In this document: piece by piece, positions 12,914 to 25,435 of the stretch
Layout: each line of letters starts with the position of its first letter
Numbering within the stretch: the stretch's first letter is position 1
NCBI RefSeq assembly: GCF_024713975.1
Contig: NC_091095.1
Location: 8,199,501-8,263,500, forward strand
DNA length: 64,000 nucleotides
Direction of reading: 5' to 3'
Source of the DNA: Paralichthys olivaceus
Taxonomy: Eukaryota > Chordata > Actinopteri > Pleuronectiformes > Paralichthyidae
Notes under the pieces: model-generated
Databases searched by the model: none
Told to the model about the DNA's origin: nothing
The model's input: the letters and a program-made list of their open reading frames with translations, nothing else
Position numbers and translations under genes: made by a program

Positions 12914-14685
12914 GTCCAGCAGTGACTCAGGATCCAGACTGACGCTACTGTACAAACCAGGAAAAGCTCAGTGTGGGGAAATATGGACCAGTTCTGTATC
13001 AGTGAATGTCATGCATTCACTGTTTCCTGTTTTCTAGTGTTGTCATACTAAAGACTTCAAGTTACTGCAGTTCCTGTTTGCAGAGTGCCTCAATACTTAC
13101 CTGATTTTGGTCACTTCCTGCCCCTGGACTTTCCCACCACACCAGTAAACCCCTCATTGTCTCGTAACAGACCAAGTGAATCATGTTTTCACCCCTGTCC
13201 TTTTTGTTGTCAGCAAGATTACACAGTTATTCTGAATATATTCATTATGATTATATATCATCATATAAACATACATATAAAAGATAGACAACCAATCAAA
13301 ATACAAACGAATGAAAATATAATATATCCATTATATAATATTATGAATATGTTTATAATTGGTGTGTATCCAGACCAGGCCTTTTTTTCTTCACTTTCTG
13401 AATTTTTTAAAAACTTTCAAATGATTTTTCAACCGTTTTCCGCTACAATGTTTCATTTACCTTGAGGGAGACAAATGTTTAATGTTTAAACACACGTTTA
13501 TGGGACTGATTTTTGTTAGAGTGTGTAATTTGTTGCATCTTGATTAAATGTATGTTTCTGAGTTGTGGGCTGATGACCTGTGAGTGACCTCAGTATTCTA
13601 CTGAACGTTTTACCTTCTCATGTTTCTTTCTCTCATATTTCACTGTCAAAGTTTGCTTTTATTAATTTCCCTCTTCTCTGTGTGTAATAGGATCTGAATT
13701 TGTGAGTTGAGAGCAAGAGATAACACAAAAAGAAAGCAAAGAGAAAGTAAATCATTTCTCAACAAAACTTAAGATAAAGTCTGTAAAATAAAGTAAAAGG
13801 GAGGTGAACTGTGTCATACTCTACATATTTTATTCAGGTCAAGTCAATTTTGATAATATTGCCCAATATCTCAAAAAGAGTGTGGTGTGGAAGTAAACTG
13901 ATCCTTCTAAAACCCACAGTACTGAATGTGAGGAACACTGAACAAATGTTTAATAATAAAGCAGATGTTTGTAATGAATTTGATATAGAAAACACTTGAA
14001 AACCAAATAAAGACATGAGTTAAGTTATTTTAGTCCATTAAACCAAAAAAATTTAAATAATTTAATCATTCAGAATCAAACAGCAGGAGTAAAGGTCTCA
14101 TGTTTTGTATGAAAATATTGTATAATATCTTATAAATAATTTTAATCTTCCATTTTCTTTCCATTTTTAAAATATATTATCTTATTATTTTATTGAATGG
14201 CAACACAAATATTAGATTATTTACACAAATAAAAAATGAAAAGGAGTAAAAACGCTTAGATTCGTGCTAAAATATTTTTGTGATTCTTAAAGGTACAGTG
14301 CGTAGAATTTAGTGATATCTAGTGTTGAAGTTGCATGTTGCAGCTGAACACCCCTCACCTCACCCTCCCCTTCCAAACATGAAAAAGAACCTGTGGTAGC
14401 TTCAGCTGTGAAAAAAACTCGAAAAGTGTTTAGTTGGTCAGTCTGGACTAATGTAAAGAGTTATGTGTAAATACTACTAACTCCAATAATAATAATAATA
14501 AAAATGAAAAGTCTCCTATTTAATGTCCTGTTCTATATCTTTCATTGGCCATACATTCTTCAACTATACTATTATTTATTTGGAGACCTAGAAAAGTTGA
14601 ATTAAGGGCAACTTTGGTTGTAGAATGAAAGATGAGAACATGATGACAAACAGCTGCTGATCTCATTAACGTGTCATATTATTAT
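12914..14685. other. fyb1-dab2 intergenic region
   Basis: The fyb1 promoter should lie at its left end, since fyb1 reads leftward. No coding exon is seen. The interval holds a single MITE copy near 14287-14456 and is otherwise AT-rich. In human, complement C9 lies between FYB1 and DAB2; there is no trace of it here. Confidence 0.5.
14287..14456. mobile_element. partial MITE copy (same family as 10055-10796)
   Basis: Begins TTAAAGGTACAGTGCGTAG, then AATTTAGTGATATCTAGTG, then the block GCAGCTGAACACCCCTCACC and GGTCAGTCTGGACTAATG. It matches the inner-to-outer order of the element in fyb1 intron 1 and shows the family's second terminal sequence. It lacks the other end. Confidence 0.6.
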
Positions 14686-14702
14686 TATTTATTTATTTAT
14701 TG
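14686..14702 (-). terminator. dab2: polyadenylation signal cluster of the dab2-like gene
   Basis: Overlapping TTTATT units on the plus strand give tandem AATAAA hexamers on the minus strand, 70-85 bases past the stop codon. The 3' UTR would be very short. Confidence 0.5.
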
Positions 14703-14770
14703 GGTTCAGGGAGTTTGGTTTGAATCTGCTGCAGAATGAGAAACTGTCCAGTCGTGACTGAGACGTTTCC

Positions 14771-16913
14771 TCACAGCAGCAGATTTTGGTCCAAACCAGG
14801 CACCACTGACGTTGATCCTGTGGCTCCAGTTGAGACATTGATGGAGTTTACAGGTGAAGCGTAACCGTTGGCAGTGGTGGGTGAAGCGGGGGTACTGCCT
14901 CCCCACATGACCCCTGGCTGAGAGGTCATCATGCCGTGAGGGCAGCCTACAGGGGGCGCTGTGATGGCTGCCGGCGGCCATGCGGCCATGTTGCCAGGTG
15001 CGGTTGGCCAGGGCGCCATAGCTGGACCTGCCCAATGGTTTCCTGGGAAAACATTGTGGCCCCAGGGCACGGATGTGGGAGAGTATGGTGGAGAGGAGTA
15101 TGGAGAGCCCCCTGGTGGCTGAGTGGGGAACATGGAGAGGATCTGAGAGGTGGAGAGTGTTGGCTGAGGAGAATCTATGGAGGGAGAGAAGTCTTTAAAA
15201 CTGAGTTCTGCTCTGGTCGTTATGTTAGCTCTCTCTGTTTCCAATCTTTATGCTGAGCTAATCCACTCCAGAGATTATTTTAACAGAGTGGCATCAATGA
15301 AAAATGTTCCACCACATTGTGGAGATAATTGAAACCGAGCAGCAAAAATGTTTGAGGTTATTTATTCCATCACCGATAAACTATAAACACTCCACATTCC
15401 TCTGTCTGTCGCTACAGGGTTTAAAACTCGGCTCTTTATCAGGAGATCCATGGGAATCATAGTATCATGACCTGGTCCGTAGATCAAAAATCAAATAACT
15501 CGTGCAGAGTGATCATGGGAAAAAAAAAAATGTTTACAATCATGGAAAACTCTCTTTTATCTTGCATCTGAAGGTCAAAGGTCAGAGCTCAGTTAAGGGG
15601 CAGTAGCTCGACAGCTGTTGGGAATAACTACCACTTGTGTGTTATTAAAATGATGGAACACAATGAGAAATTCTTTACAGTATTGTATATCCAGCAGAAC
15701 CTACTTTGCCCTGATGATTATGTATAACTTAAATGAAAGTTGAGGATAAAATGTTTTATTTTTTGGGTAAAGATATAAATGAGGTTTTGATGTGCAGCCT
15801 CATCCATTCAACCATGTTATTTATTTAGCCACAGTTTAACACCACAGTGTGATGTGAGTTAACACACTGCAGAGGAGCTCTGATTGTGTGTGTGAGTAAA
15901 GTGATGATATATTTACAAAAACAAATCTTTTTATTTTGTGTGTGATGAACTTTGTTGGTCGTTCATAAAGATCTGTGAAAATATAATGCTGGGACTTAGT
16001 TTTAACTATGTAAAGAAACAAATCCACAACAAATATGCTTTGAATTTTAAATTCAGAGACAGCCTAATTTTGCCCTGAGTTTGGCCTCACAGGTTGCACT
16101 TCTACCCAGGCTGAGAACTGCCTTCCAATAGCTCTACAATTAAAATGCACTTTAGAGCTACATTCCACTAACCTGGCTGACTGCTGCAGGTGCTGTGTGT
16201 TGGAGACAGTGGCGCCTCCATCTGGATGGAGAAAACCTCCATCAGCTCATTTCTGGGAGAGACCTGCAGACACACAAACAGACAACACGTTGGTTTGTAG
16301 CTTTCATGGACCGGGAGCAGAGGACAGGGTTTTCTGACTCCTTCAGTGTTTTATCTGAGGGTTTCAAACTGACAAGCCGATTTTAATGATGCTGATAATA
16401 AACCTCCTGTGTCTGTTATTTAAAAATCATAGCTTTAGAAAATAATCAAGTGCTTTTGCACTTACTTTCTTCTCTCTGGGACAAATGTATCCATCATTAT
16501 TTGAAATTAAAACAGATCTGTTTGTTAAGGTTTCAGTGGCAGTGAACTTTGGCTGTTTTGGTTTAAGAGCCTTGTGGTTCTGTGAGTTGCAGTTAAAACA
16601 GTCACACGCTGAACGTTGTGTTGTGGTTTACCTGCTGTGATTGTCCTGGTGAAGACTCCGGTCGTGGACTGAACACACCCTCAAAAGCTGGTGCCTGAAA
16701 ATCAAAATCGCCATATTTAAACACTGGAGAGTTTTCTTCCAACATGTGGAAGAAAACTCGATGGAGATACAATAAACCTCCGCAAATGACTCAACATTCA
16801 GGAATAAATCTTTGTTGTTTGATGTACCTCAGCTGGAGAGGCTGAACTGTGATTTAGAAGCAGTGAGGAGCTCGTCTGGAAATCAAAGAGGAACAAATTC
16901 AAAATGCAGTAAA

Positions 16914-16975
<62 letters not shown>

Positions 16976-19369
16976 AACTGGATTAAACTCGGACCTGTGT
17001 CGGTGTCTCTGCAGGTTCCTGTGGCGTCTCCTGGTCCTCACTCTGACAAACCTCTTTGATGTCGGCCAGGACTGGATCTGCCTGATGAACCAGATAAAAG
17101 ACAACACTGTGTTACAAACATATTCACTGCAGGCCGGTAAAATGTGTCAGACGCTTAAATATCATCTCTCTTTTTTCCCTTTCTTTTAACCCAACAATTG
17201 AAAAAACTTTCTCTGTGACGATAAAGAGCAAATTAACAGCAGCTGAAAATTCAAAGCAGCGCATCTTATTTTAAACATTGCATCACAAGTTAGTTTTTGC
17301 ATGTGCTCGTCCTCCAAACACTTGATTTATGATTTGATAAAACACAACACGTCAATATTTCTACGTTCGTTCATGTGGTGAGGCGTCAGTTGAGGGCATG
17401 ATGCATCTCGATATCTGTTGACCTAAAGAGGGTGGAACTCAACAACACTCATCAACTCATCAACACAATCTAATGCAATTTAGTTTAGCTGAGATAAAAC
17501 TGCTTCTTTTCAGAGACAAATTTTGAGTTTTTGGAACTTTAGAGCATGTAAACCTTTTCAAATACTAACCCTAAGTAAAATTATGAACCTGAATATAAGG
17601 TGTGCTAAGTTTAATGTCATGTTTAAACACACCCTCCTAAACAGCTATGAGGGATACTACGTGGAATGGGTTATGTTGTTCCCCTACGAGCACAGTGTGT
17701 TGTTACCAGGTTTGCCATCTTGATGTAGAAGAGGCTGTAGGTGTCTTGGTGTTGGTAGACGTAGGCCAGAGCTCTGGGGTCTGACTCGTCTTTTGTCAAA
17801 GAGCTGATCCTGCTCCTCTCCTGGTCATGAAGTACAGCCTGAAACAAGCAGATAAAGAGAATCAGAGCTTTGGTCCTGTCACAACATATCTAACCACAAA
17901 ACCACCATGCAGCACTAATGGTAGCATCAAATGTCTCCAAAGCGGTTGAGCATATTGAAAACGTATAGTTGTTAAGCCAGTGGATCAGAGATGTAGAGCA
18001 GGAGATCATCAGCATGTTTGACTTTAATTACAAAGACATTGTGGCTTCCTTTAGAGTTGGAGGCAAGTCAGTGGATATTAGGGTTTCACTGCAGATGTCT
18101 TTTAAAACGTTTTTTCTTTACATTTCTATAAAATTCAACCAGGATTGAAATTAACGTCTGTGTGTAAACATGGTGTCTGTTCATATGAATCTGGAGAAAG
18201 TGAAGTTTCTGGATGTTACAGATCCAAGTTAAAAATGAGGAATGAGGAATGAGTTGATGGGACGCACCCCGCTCCTCTCATCCAGGATTTTCAGGCCAGT
18301 GGAGAAAACCTTCAGCCAAACTCTCTGCTTGTGTTTCCCCTGTTTCCTTGCAGCTGCCTCGAAGCCCTGAAACGGTTGGGAATTGTATCAAAATGTCACT
18401 AAACCAGATTAAAGCCACAGTTTTGAGTTTTCAGTTTTCTCAAAATGTCAAAGAAATGCACCCTGGGAATTACTGTGAAACTTTCATTCAAAGTTTTAAT
18501 TTAAACTCATAACAGTTTGTAATCCTCTGATGAGTGAACCTGAATACAAACAGCAGAAACGCATCAACTCTGATTCATTATCATTGTCTATGAGAAAGAT
18601 TAATGGGACTTTTACCCCCAGAATCAGCCAAAAATGGCTCCCTGAACTTTACAACTCCAGAGCTGTTGAGACTTTAGCCCTAAATATCAGTGAACATAAT
18701 TTCACAGGAATCCCTCCTGTAGCTGTTGACATATTTCAGTCTGGAGCATTAATAGAGTAAGTTCTGAGAAAATGTTCCTGTCAATCACTCTTTGTTATAA
18801 CAACGACTGGGGACAGATTTTAATCTCACTCCTCAAATGATAAAATAAGTCTTGTGTTTATTTGAAATTTTCTCTCTCATAGAATAACTTTCTAAAATAG
18901 AGGACGAGAAGATCATCTTACAGATAATTAACTATCGAGAATCCCGATGACGCAGAATTTTATTTTGGCGGAGGACGACAGGCTACCTTTAGCTTCATCA
19001 TTGAGTCCCAGCACATCTTCTCTCCCTGGGAGTCGGGTACCGGGTCCACGCCGATGACCTTTGCTTTGTAGCGAACCCCGTCTCCATGGAAACGGGAGGC
19101 GGTGTCACCGGGTGACCTGGCGGCTGCTGGGAGACATGAGGTGAAATATGAGGATAAATCTGTGTGAGGGCAAAGGAATGTGTGTCTGTGTAAATTCGTG
19201 ATTATTGTGTTTGTGTGTCATAATTTAATTAAAGTTCATGTGTATTTGTGTATTTATTGTGCTTGCAGTTGTGTAATACTGCAGTACCTCAGTGTGTGTG
19301 TCTCCACATGTTTGTGTGAATTAGTGTTTATAAATGGAGACAGAGGACAAGTATGTGCGTTTTATGTGT

Positions 19370-19436
<67 letters not shown>

Positions 19437-21371
19437 GTTCAAATGGCTGAGTGAGCATTTGTCTGCTCCTTAGTCAATGTTTCATCTCATTTCCTGGAGT
19501 GAAAACAAGTAATTTAATGGTTATGAAAATGTTGGTATGTGTTTCTGTGACAAAGGTCGGCTCTTTAGTCGTTTCACATGTTGTGTAACAGTTTAATGAC
19601 TTCAATTTGAATGTTAAGCCAAAATAGGCAACACGATAATGCTCAGTCAGGGTCAATAAGTTAATGATTGTAACAGTATAATTGATTTGGGATAATTAGC
19701 CAATAAAACACCAGCATTATATTTTCACTTAGGTGTGACTAAATCCTTTATTCTCCTCCACCATTAGGTGTGCAGATTTTATGGGTTATAAATAGTTTGC
19801 TGACGACGTTTGACTTGAGCTACCTCATGTGACAGATAAGTGACAACAAATCTCCTTCCTGTTATGAGGAGAAGCTGTGAAAGCATCTCAGCTGACAAAA
19901 CAAATGTCATAAAAGCCTAAAGGACACATGATATGAGTTGAACTGTGGCCTTAGGAAAGCATATCATGTCTCAAAACTGTCACAGTGTTAAATCCACCTC
20001 TTTGAGCCTGCATTGTTTTGTCAGTTTTCCACTCTCTGCAATTTCTCTTGCGATGTCAGGTCTAGAGAGGTGTTCACTGTATACAAACACGTAACTCTAA
20101 ACTAAAAAGCAGCTGAAGTGAGTTTCTCAGACGCTTTATTACCTTTTGCAATCATTGCTCCAGTAAAAGTATGGCTTCTGCAGGAGTTTTGTTGTTTTTA
20201 TAGGAGCATTACTTAAGTCAGACATTGACATATTTCGAGCTTAGCTGTTATTGTGAAACGTAAATACCCGAGGAGAAGGTGTTTTTAAAGAGTCGTGAGC
20301 TGTAATTCACACCAGATAAACTGACATTTGTCCACCACACATCAAAGTTGGGAACGTGTTGAAGGATTTCCAGGAAAAAACTATAGCATACTTCAACACA
20401 CGTGGCGTTGACAAAATGCTTCTGGAACAGCTGGAACAGCTGGAGATCCTCCTGTGAAGCAAGTTTGAGGAACAAGATGCCTCTGATCGGGTGTTGAACC
20501 ACCATAAAGTTGTGGGATTTACAACAGGCATGTTTAAAAAAGAAGGGTTGAAACCATGAAATCCTGACTTTGCTCGGACAAAGTGCAAAGTGAATTAAAG
20601 ACACAAGTACAAAGTCAGCAAAAAAACACAATAAGTTCACGAAAGATGTGATGACTGGTAGAAAGACGCTGCTGCACAAGCTGAAAGTGAAACATTTGTA
20701 CATGATATGAGAAGAGCGCCACAGTTTTTCTATTGAGTTTAGTCAAAGGGAAATAATCAGCACATCCCAAAAGACAATGATTGACCAACATAAAGAAATA
20801 CTGGTGAAAAACAAATGTATGAGAGGCCATACTGAAGAAAAAAAAGTTTGGAGAATAAAGTTGTAATTTTATGAGAATGATAAAATCATTAAATCACGAC
20901 TTTATTATCGAAATCACTGATTTTTCCTTGTTCTGCAAATGTTTTTAGAACTATTGCACATCTGGTGTGTATTGTATTGTAATAAGAAAGCAGCATGGAA
21001 ACGGAATAAAAGACAGAATGAAAATCTAAAATCAAGGGATTTGATGAAATGATAAAATGATCAATTTTGATCACAATTATTATATAACAAATAGAATTGA
21101 AGGGATTAAACAATTTGAGGCAGCCTGCTCATTCATGTCCAAAGAAAATGTAAGAAACTGCAACTTCAGCAGGTTTTGAAAGATTTTCATTGGTCATGGC
21201 CTTGATCCGTGACAGAGGACACGTCTCTGAATTCTTTTTTTCCTGAGAACAAACCCTGAAAGTCAACAGCAGCTAACTTCTTGTACCTCTTGTGCTGGAG
21301 GGGAGCCAGGTTCTGACAGCCGTTCGGCCCGGAGCAGGACAACTTCCAGCCGTTTGCTCCGTCTCCATCAT
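14771..21371 (-). CDS. dab2: Disabled-2-like PTB-domain adaptor, short form
   Basis: DAB2 proteins are cargo adaptors: their PTB domain binds NPxY tails and phosphoinositides, and their tails recruit AP-2 and clathrin (family knowledge). Exons in transcript order: 21287-21371, 18987-19126, 18268-18366, 17707-17838, 16995-17081, 16828-16875, 16632-16694, 16173-16263, 14771-15174. They sum to 1149 nt, or 382 aa. The PTB core spans residues 45 to about 160: [66 protein letters not shown] and [13 protein letters not shown]. These align with human DAB2 [30 protein letters not shown] and AEPLVVDLKDLFQ. The rest is Ser/Pro/Gly-rich, ending GLDQNLLL. Human DAB2 is about 770 aa. I see no NPF, DPF or clathrin box here and no myosin VI segment, and the PTB C-terminal helix looks cut short. 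Linkage to fyb1 and ptger4 supports DAB2 rather than DAB1. Alternative exons could have been missed. Confidence 0.78.
16914..16971. repeat. (CA)n microsatellite in dab2 intron
   Basis: About 27 uninterrupted CA units immediately upstream (in minus-strand terms) of the 48-nt exon at 16828-16875. Confidence 0.95.
19372..19434. repeat. (GT)n microsatellite in dab2 intron 1
   Basis: About 30 perfect GT units, set in a wider TG-rich region from about 19160. Confidence 0.95.
19435..21286. other. dab2 intron 1 sequence
   Basis: AT-rich intron between the ATG exon and the first PTB exon. A minus-strand open stretch at about 20250-20700 has no recognisable domain and reads like chance coding. No gene called. 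Confidence 0.45.
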
Positions 21372-21567
21372 GACGAGGTCTGTTTGGAAATCCAAGGCTG
21401 GAGGGGGGGACTCAGGATCCCCGTGAAAACAATGTGGTTGTCACAGTTGTCAGCTGCAAAGGAGGAGGATGCTCTATCATTTCAGCATGTTGACGTAAAG
21501 TTAGAAGTGCAAGAACATCAAGTTCTGAGATGAATTTACCGAAGAGAAAATGTTTGATCCACCTCAC

Positions 21568-21640
21568 CTGCTGGGAGAGTGTCTCTGCTCTGACCCTGCT
21601 GCTTGGCTCCACTCACAGCCGAAACTTCTCAGAGGCAAAG
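21568..21640 (-). other. dab2: candidate 5' non-coding exon of the dab2-like gene
   Basis: On the minus strand a good donor (CCCAGCAG|GTGAGG) lies at 21567/21568. The ATG exon is preceded by an acceptor-like TTTCCAAACAG about eight bases before the start codon. Together they suggest a split 5' UTR. The transcription start is not visible; the right limit is a guess. Confidence 0.35.
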
Positions 21641-22024
21641 GTCAGGCCTCAGACACACTGGTGATATATTAACGTCCGCTGGGAGGTTCAAGTACATGGG
21701 AACTCATGTAGTGGTCTGGAGAGGCTCTAATTGGGGGAGGAGTCAGTTTGTGGCACTTATCCTCTCTGGGGGGATGAGAATGACGTCATGTGTTTCTCTG
21801 AGGGACAGACTTTGGGTGGTATTTTCTTAAAATAACAGCAAAACTAAATGCGTGTCTCTTGAAAAATGATATCATCTTGATAAAAACCTCTGCACAAAGG
21901 TTTGAGGTTGAGAGAAGCCATAAAATGTAAAGGCTGTTAAACTCCCCCAAAACTAATCTGTGACACATCGTTTTTATCATAAAAAATTTGTGGTCTTGAT
22001 CTGTCTTTGGTGCAGCTCTGCACT

Positions 22025-22190
22025 CAGCTAGTATCCGACCCCATCTCCACCATAGACTAATATGGACGTCTTGATGGCTCCTCAAAAGTGAAGCCAAAAT
22101 GTCTCGATCGCCACCTGGTGGCTGGCTGTAGCATGATCATAAATGCCACCTCCTACCTGCTTGTGGATGGCACAAAGTCCAACTCCACAC
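22025..22190 (-). repeat. dispersed repeat fragment
   Basis: On the minus strand it reads CCACCAGGTGGCGATCGAGA, then a TTTTGGCTTCACTTTTGAGG-type segment and GTCCATATTAGTCTATGGTG. Related phrases recur at 27660-28285 and 31235-31290. I recognise the TGGCTTCACTTTTGG..GTCCATCTTTATATA core as a common fish interspersed repeat; class unknown. Confidence 0.55.
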
Positions 22191-25069
22191 TTACACCTTG
22201 CGATGCAAATAAAAAATGATTTACTTCTCTATACGTTATAGACATTTAGTACTTACTTAACAGCAGTACATTGATATTTTGGACATGTGGACACTCAAAT
22301 AAAAGTATGAACTGTAAATGCCGTGCACTGTATAGCAATAGTGAGTCATGGTAAAGCAGGAAGTGATTTTGGACGGGGACCACATCTCGAGACATCACTG
22401 TGACATCATCAGGGTTAATTTCTCAGACGACTACACAACTGATTACACAACTGAGCTCACAAGCCAAGTAGCTTCTCCCCGTGTAAAGACTAAACCGAAC
22501 GTCATGTGCACGATTTGTGGATGTTTGCAACTGACGGCACATATCTCATGTTAATGAGCTTATTCCGCTCACACTGCAAACTAAAGTTTGTCTTAACTTT
22601 GTTTGGTGTTTATGTGACCAGGCAATGTTACTAGATGTGTCCTAACAACATACACAACAGTTCATGTCATAGTTTCTGGCATTCATAAGGTCCACGGAGT
22701 TCAGTTTGGTGAAAGTAATACCATCACTTTTTTTATTTATGAGATATATATGATAGTGTTAATCCTGTTGATGAGGTATGAGTATGGTATGAGTATCTAA
22801 GTAAAAACCTGGATCGAGTGAATTTAGATTTGGTTTCATAAGGACACTGTTGGACTGTGGCAGACGTATGAACTCTAATTAGTAACATTCTAGTTGCTTT
22901 TATTCAAGATGCCGTACAAATAAAGTCTGATTGATTGATTGATTGATGGAAGTATGTGTATGATCTTTATCTTCCCTGAGAATAATCTTTAAAACACATA
23001 ACATGGATAAAAACACTCAACCTTTTTCATCTCCTCCTTAATTACTTCCCTGTTGTACTCGACATTGATCCATAAAGATTACAATGTTGAATTTTTAATA
23101 GAAAAGCAGCCTGAGGTGGGAACAAACTGGTAAATTGACGTTCTCTGTTGAACAAAAGTTCTGTTGTGAGATTCCCTGTAAAGTATTTATTTAGTTAAAC
23201 TTCATCCTTTAACATCTTAGCATTTAGAAATTGAACACTTGGAATTTATATCTGAGAGCTACAATTACTTGTTTCCGTTTACAGAAGATCAGGAGTAGAT
23301 CAAGCCTTTGGCAGGAACTGGGGTGAAACTGAGTAACCCCCCCCTCTCCCTCTCTGTGCATTGAGTTTGTTTGTCTTCACCAGCTGCAGAACACACAACT
23401 TACTTCAGCATTATTATATTTTCCACACAAACCAACCACAACCAGTAATGACTTCCTGGAATAATACCCTGTCTGTTCATTTGCTGTGTTCCAGTAACAT
23501 GTTGAGGTATATGCACCGTGTATCTACAGAAATAAGAGACAGGCACAGGTCAGCTTTACATGACCGAGCTATGAAGTAAAACTGGTACGCTGGACCTTCG
23601 TCAAAACTCTCATCATTTCTGTTTATTTTGTTGCATATTTCAAAGTTTTAATAAAATCACCACCAAGTAATTAACCTGCAATGAATGTGGGGGAGGCAAA
23701 GATCTGTTTATTTGTCCAGTTTGTAATCCAGCTGTGAATAATAAGGATTGTTGCTGTCAGATATAAATCAGGTAAAAAAAATAAATATATATATATATAT
23801 ATTTATTGAAATTAAATACGTCACTTGAATTGAATTCTGAAGGGGAACTTCACAAATAATAATTCAGAGGTGGAGATCAAGTCGAAATTAAGTGTGACCC
23901 TTACTTGATGTACTTAAAGACTTGTTACTTACAAATTACATGTTGTTCTATACATCAACTTCACTGGATCAGTTTTAATGGATTGTACAATGAGTACTAC
24001 AGATCTAAAGAAGTAGACTGATGCTGCCTACATGACTCATGGATGTACAGTCAAATATAACTATGCATTGTCATACACTGCTTACACAAATGAGCTGTAT
24101 GAGGTAATATTTTATTGTCTGCTAAAAGGGGATTTTTTTTTACTAGCAGTACATTTTTGAATAACTCAATTTTAAATCCAGCACATCTACTTGTAAGAGA
24201 GTAAAAAGTTGTGTTGTTAGTTTTACTTTGACTGAATATTTTTTCCAACATTTCTTCTTTTCACACGTCCTCAGAATTACAGAAGTTTGTGAAGTTACAG
24301 AGAGTTTCAGCCATGATGCGGTTATAAGGGTCTAGAATGCAAGCTGTGCACCCCCTCAAATAAATATTTTGAACCAGACCACTTGTGACACGATATTTAC
24401 AGTACGTTAGCAATATTAACGTTGCATGCAGAAACATTTTTCGCAGGAAGCAAAGCTAATTTGTTTAAAACCCTCAGAAGCGGGAAAGGTTTTATGTCAG
24501 ATTAAGCACAGCTTTCTCAAAATCTCATCTAAATGAGAGGGATTCTTTTCAAGTCAAAATAATATACAAACCCTGAATATGTAGACCAGAACAGCAGATT
24601 TGGCAGAATGGAAGAGACTTGAGTAACCTGAGGACACGAAATACCAGATTTAATCCACTTCACCAGGGAATCTGCAGAAAACACCAAGGACAGGAAAAGG
24701 TCACGTATGTTACAGTCATCACATCACAGAGGGGGGTTCAAGTTTCCTTTTAACAAGAACAACTGTGGGATCACAGATAATGTATCATTTCCCAACAGTG
24801 ACAGTGAAGGAGATATGTTCTCTCCCACTCTCTCCCCCCCCCCCCACACACACACAGTAGCTCTGAGCACTGGGAGTATCCATCCTACGCCCTCTGGGAT
24901 CTATGTGAGTTGGAGGCAGATGGATCATAAGTCTATGGTTCTTTACTGCCACTGAGCTCAAAGTAAACCCATTCCAAAAGGAAGTGGTCTGATAACCTGA
25001 ATGGTTTATTTGTTATACAACATAGTGAAAAAGGTGAACAAAAGGTTGAGGATCTGCCTCTTAATCTGC

Positions 25070-25372
25070 ATTTGCACCAAAATGTAATGGGTTGTTCCAA
25101 GTCCCAGGCCTCATCTCTCAACCAAGTTTGGTGGAAATCGGTTTAGTAGTTTTTGAGTAATACTTCCAACCAACCAACCAACCAACCATCCAACCAATCA
25201 ACCAGCCAAGCATTAAACCAACCAACCAACCAACCAACCATTAAACCAACCAACCAACCATTAAACCAACCAACCAACCAATCAACCAACCAATTTAAAA
25301 AACAACCAACAGATTAAAAAAAAAAAAAACAACAACCAACGATTTTAAAAAACAACCAACCGCTCTCCCAGA
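25070..25372. repeat. retroposon-like tail followed by CCAA/AACC simple repeat
   Basis: The stretch ACCAAGTTTGGTGGAAATCG, then GTTTAGTAGTTTTTGAGTAA, is a common fish repeat end that typically runs into tandem tetramers. Here it enters about 140 bp of CCAACCAAC units, then poly-A and AACAACCAAC units. Confidence 0.6.
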
Positions 25373-25435
25373 GATCTTACTACTTTTATTCCAACAAAAT
25401 AAAATATATTTTGTTGGAATAAAAGTAGTAAGATC
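25373..25435. repeat. perfect inverted repeat (hairpin)
   Basis: The arm GATCTTACTACTTTTATTCC, continuing AACAAAATA, is followed by five bases and then its exact reverse complement. The arms are about 29 bp with no mismatch and the loop is about 5 nt. It directly follows the CCAA/AACC tract. The arm is about 75% AT. It may be a recent palindromic duplication or a tiny foldback remnant; a small-RNA precursor is possible but unsupported. Confidence 0.85.

Noticed and set aside
20248-20830. Phe/Leu-rich minus-strand frames in dab2 intron 1, up to 151 codons
   Set aside because: Low-complexity composition from AT-rich DNA, no signal peptide or domain recognised, and located inside an intron.
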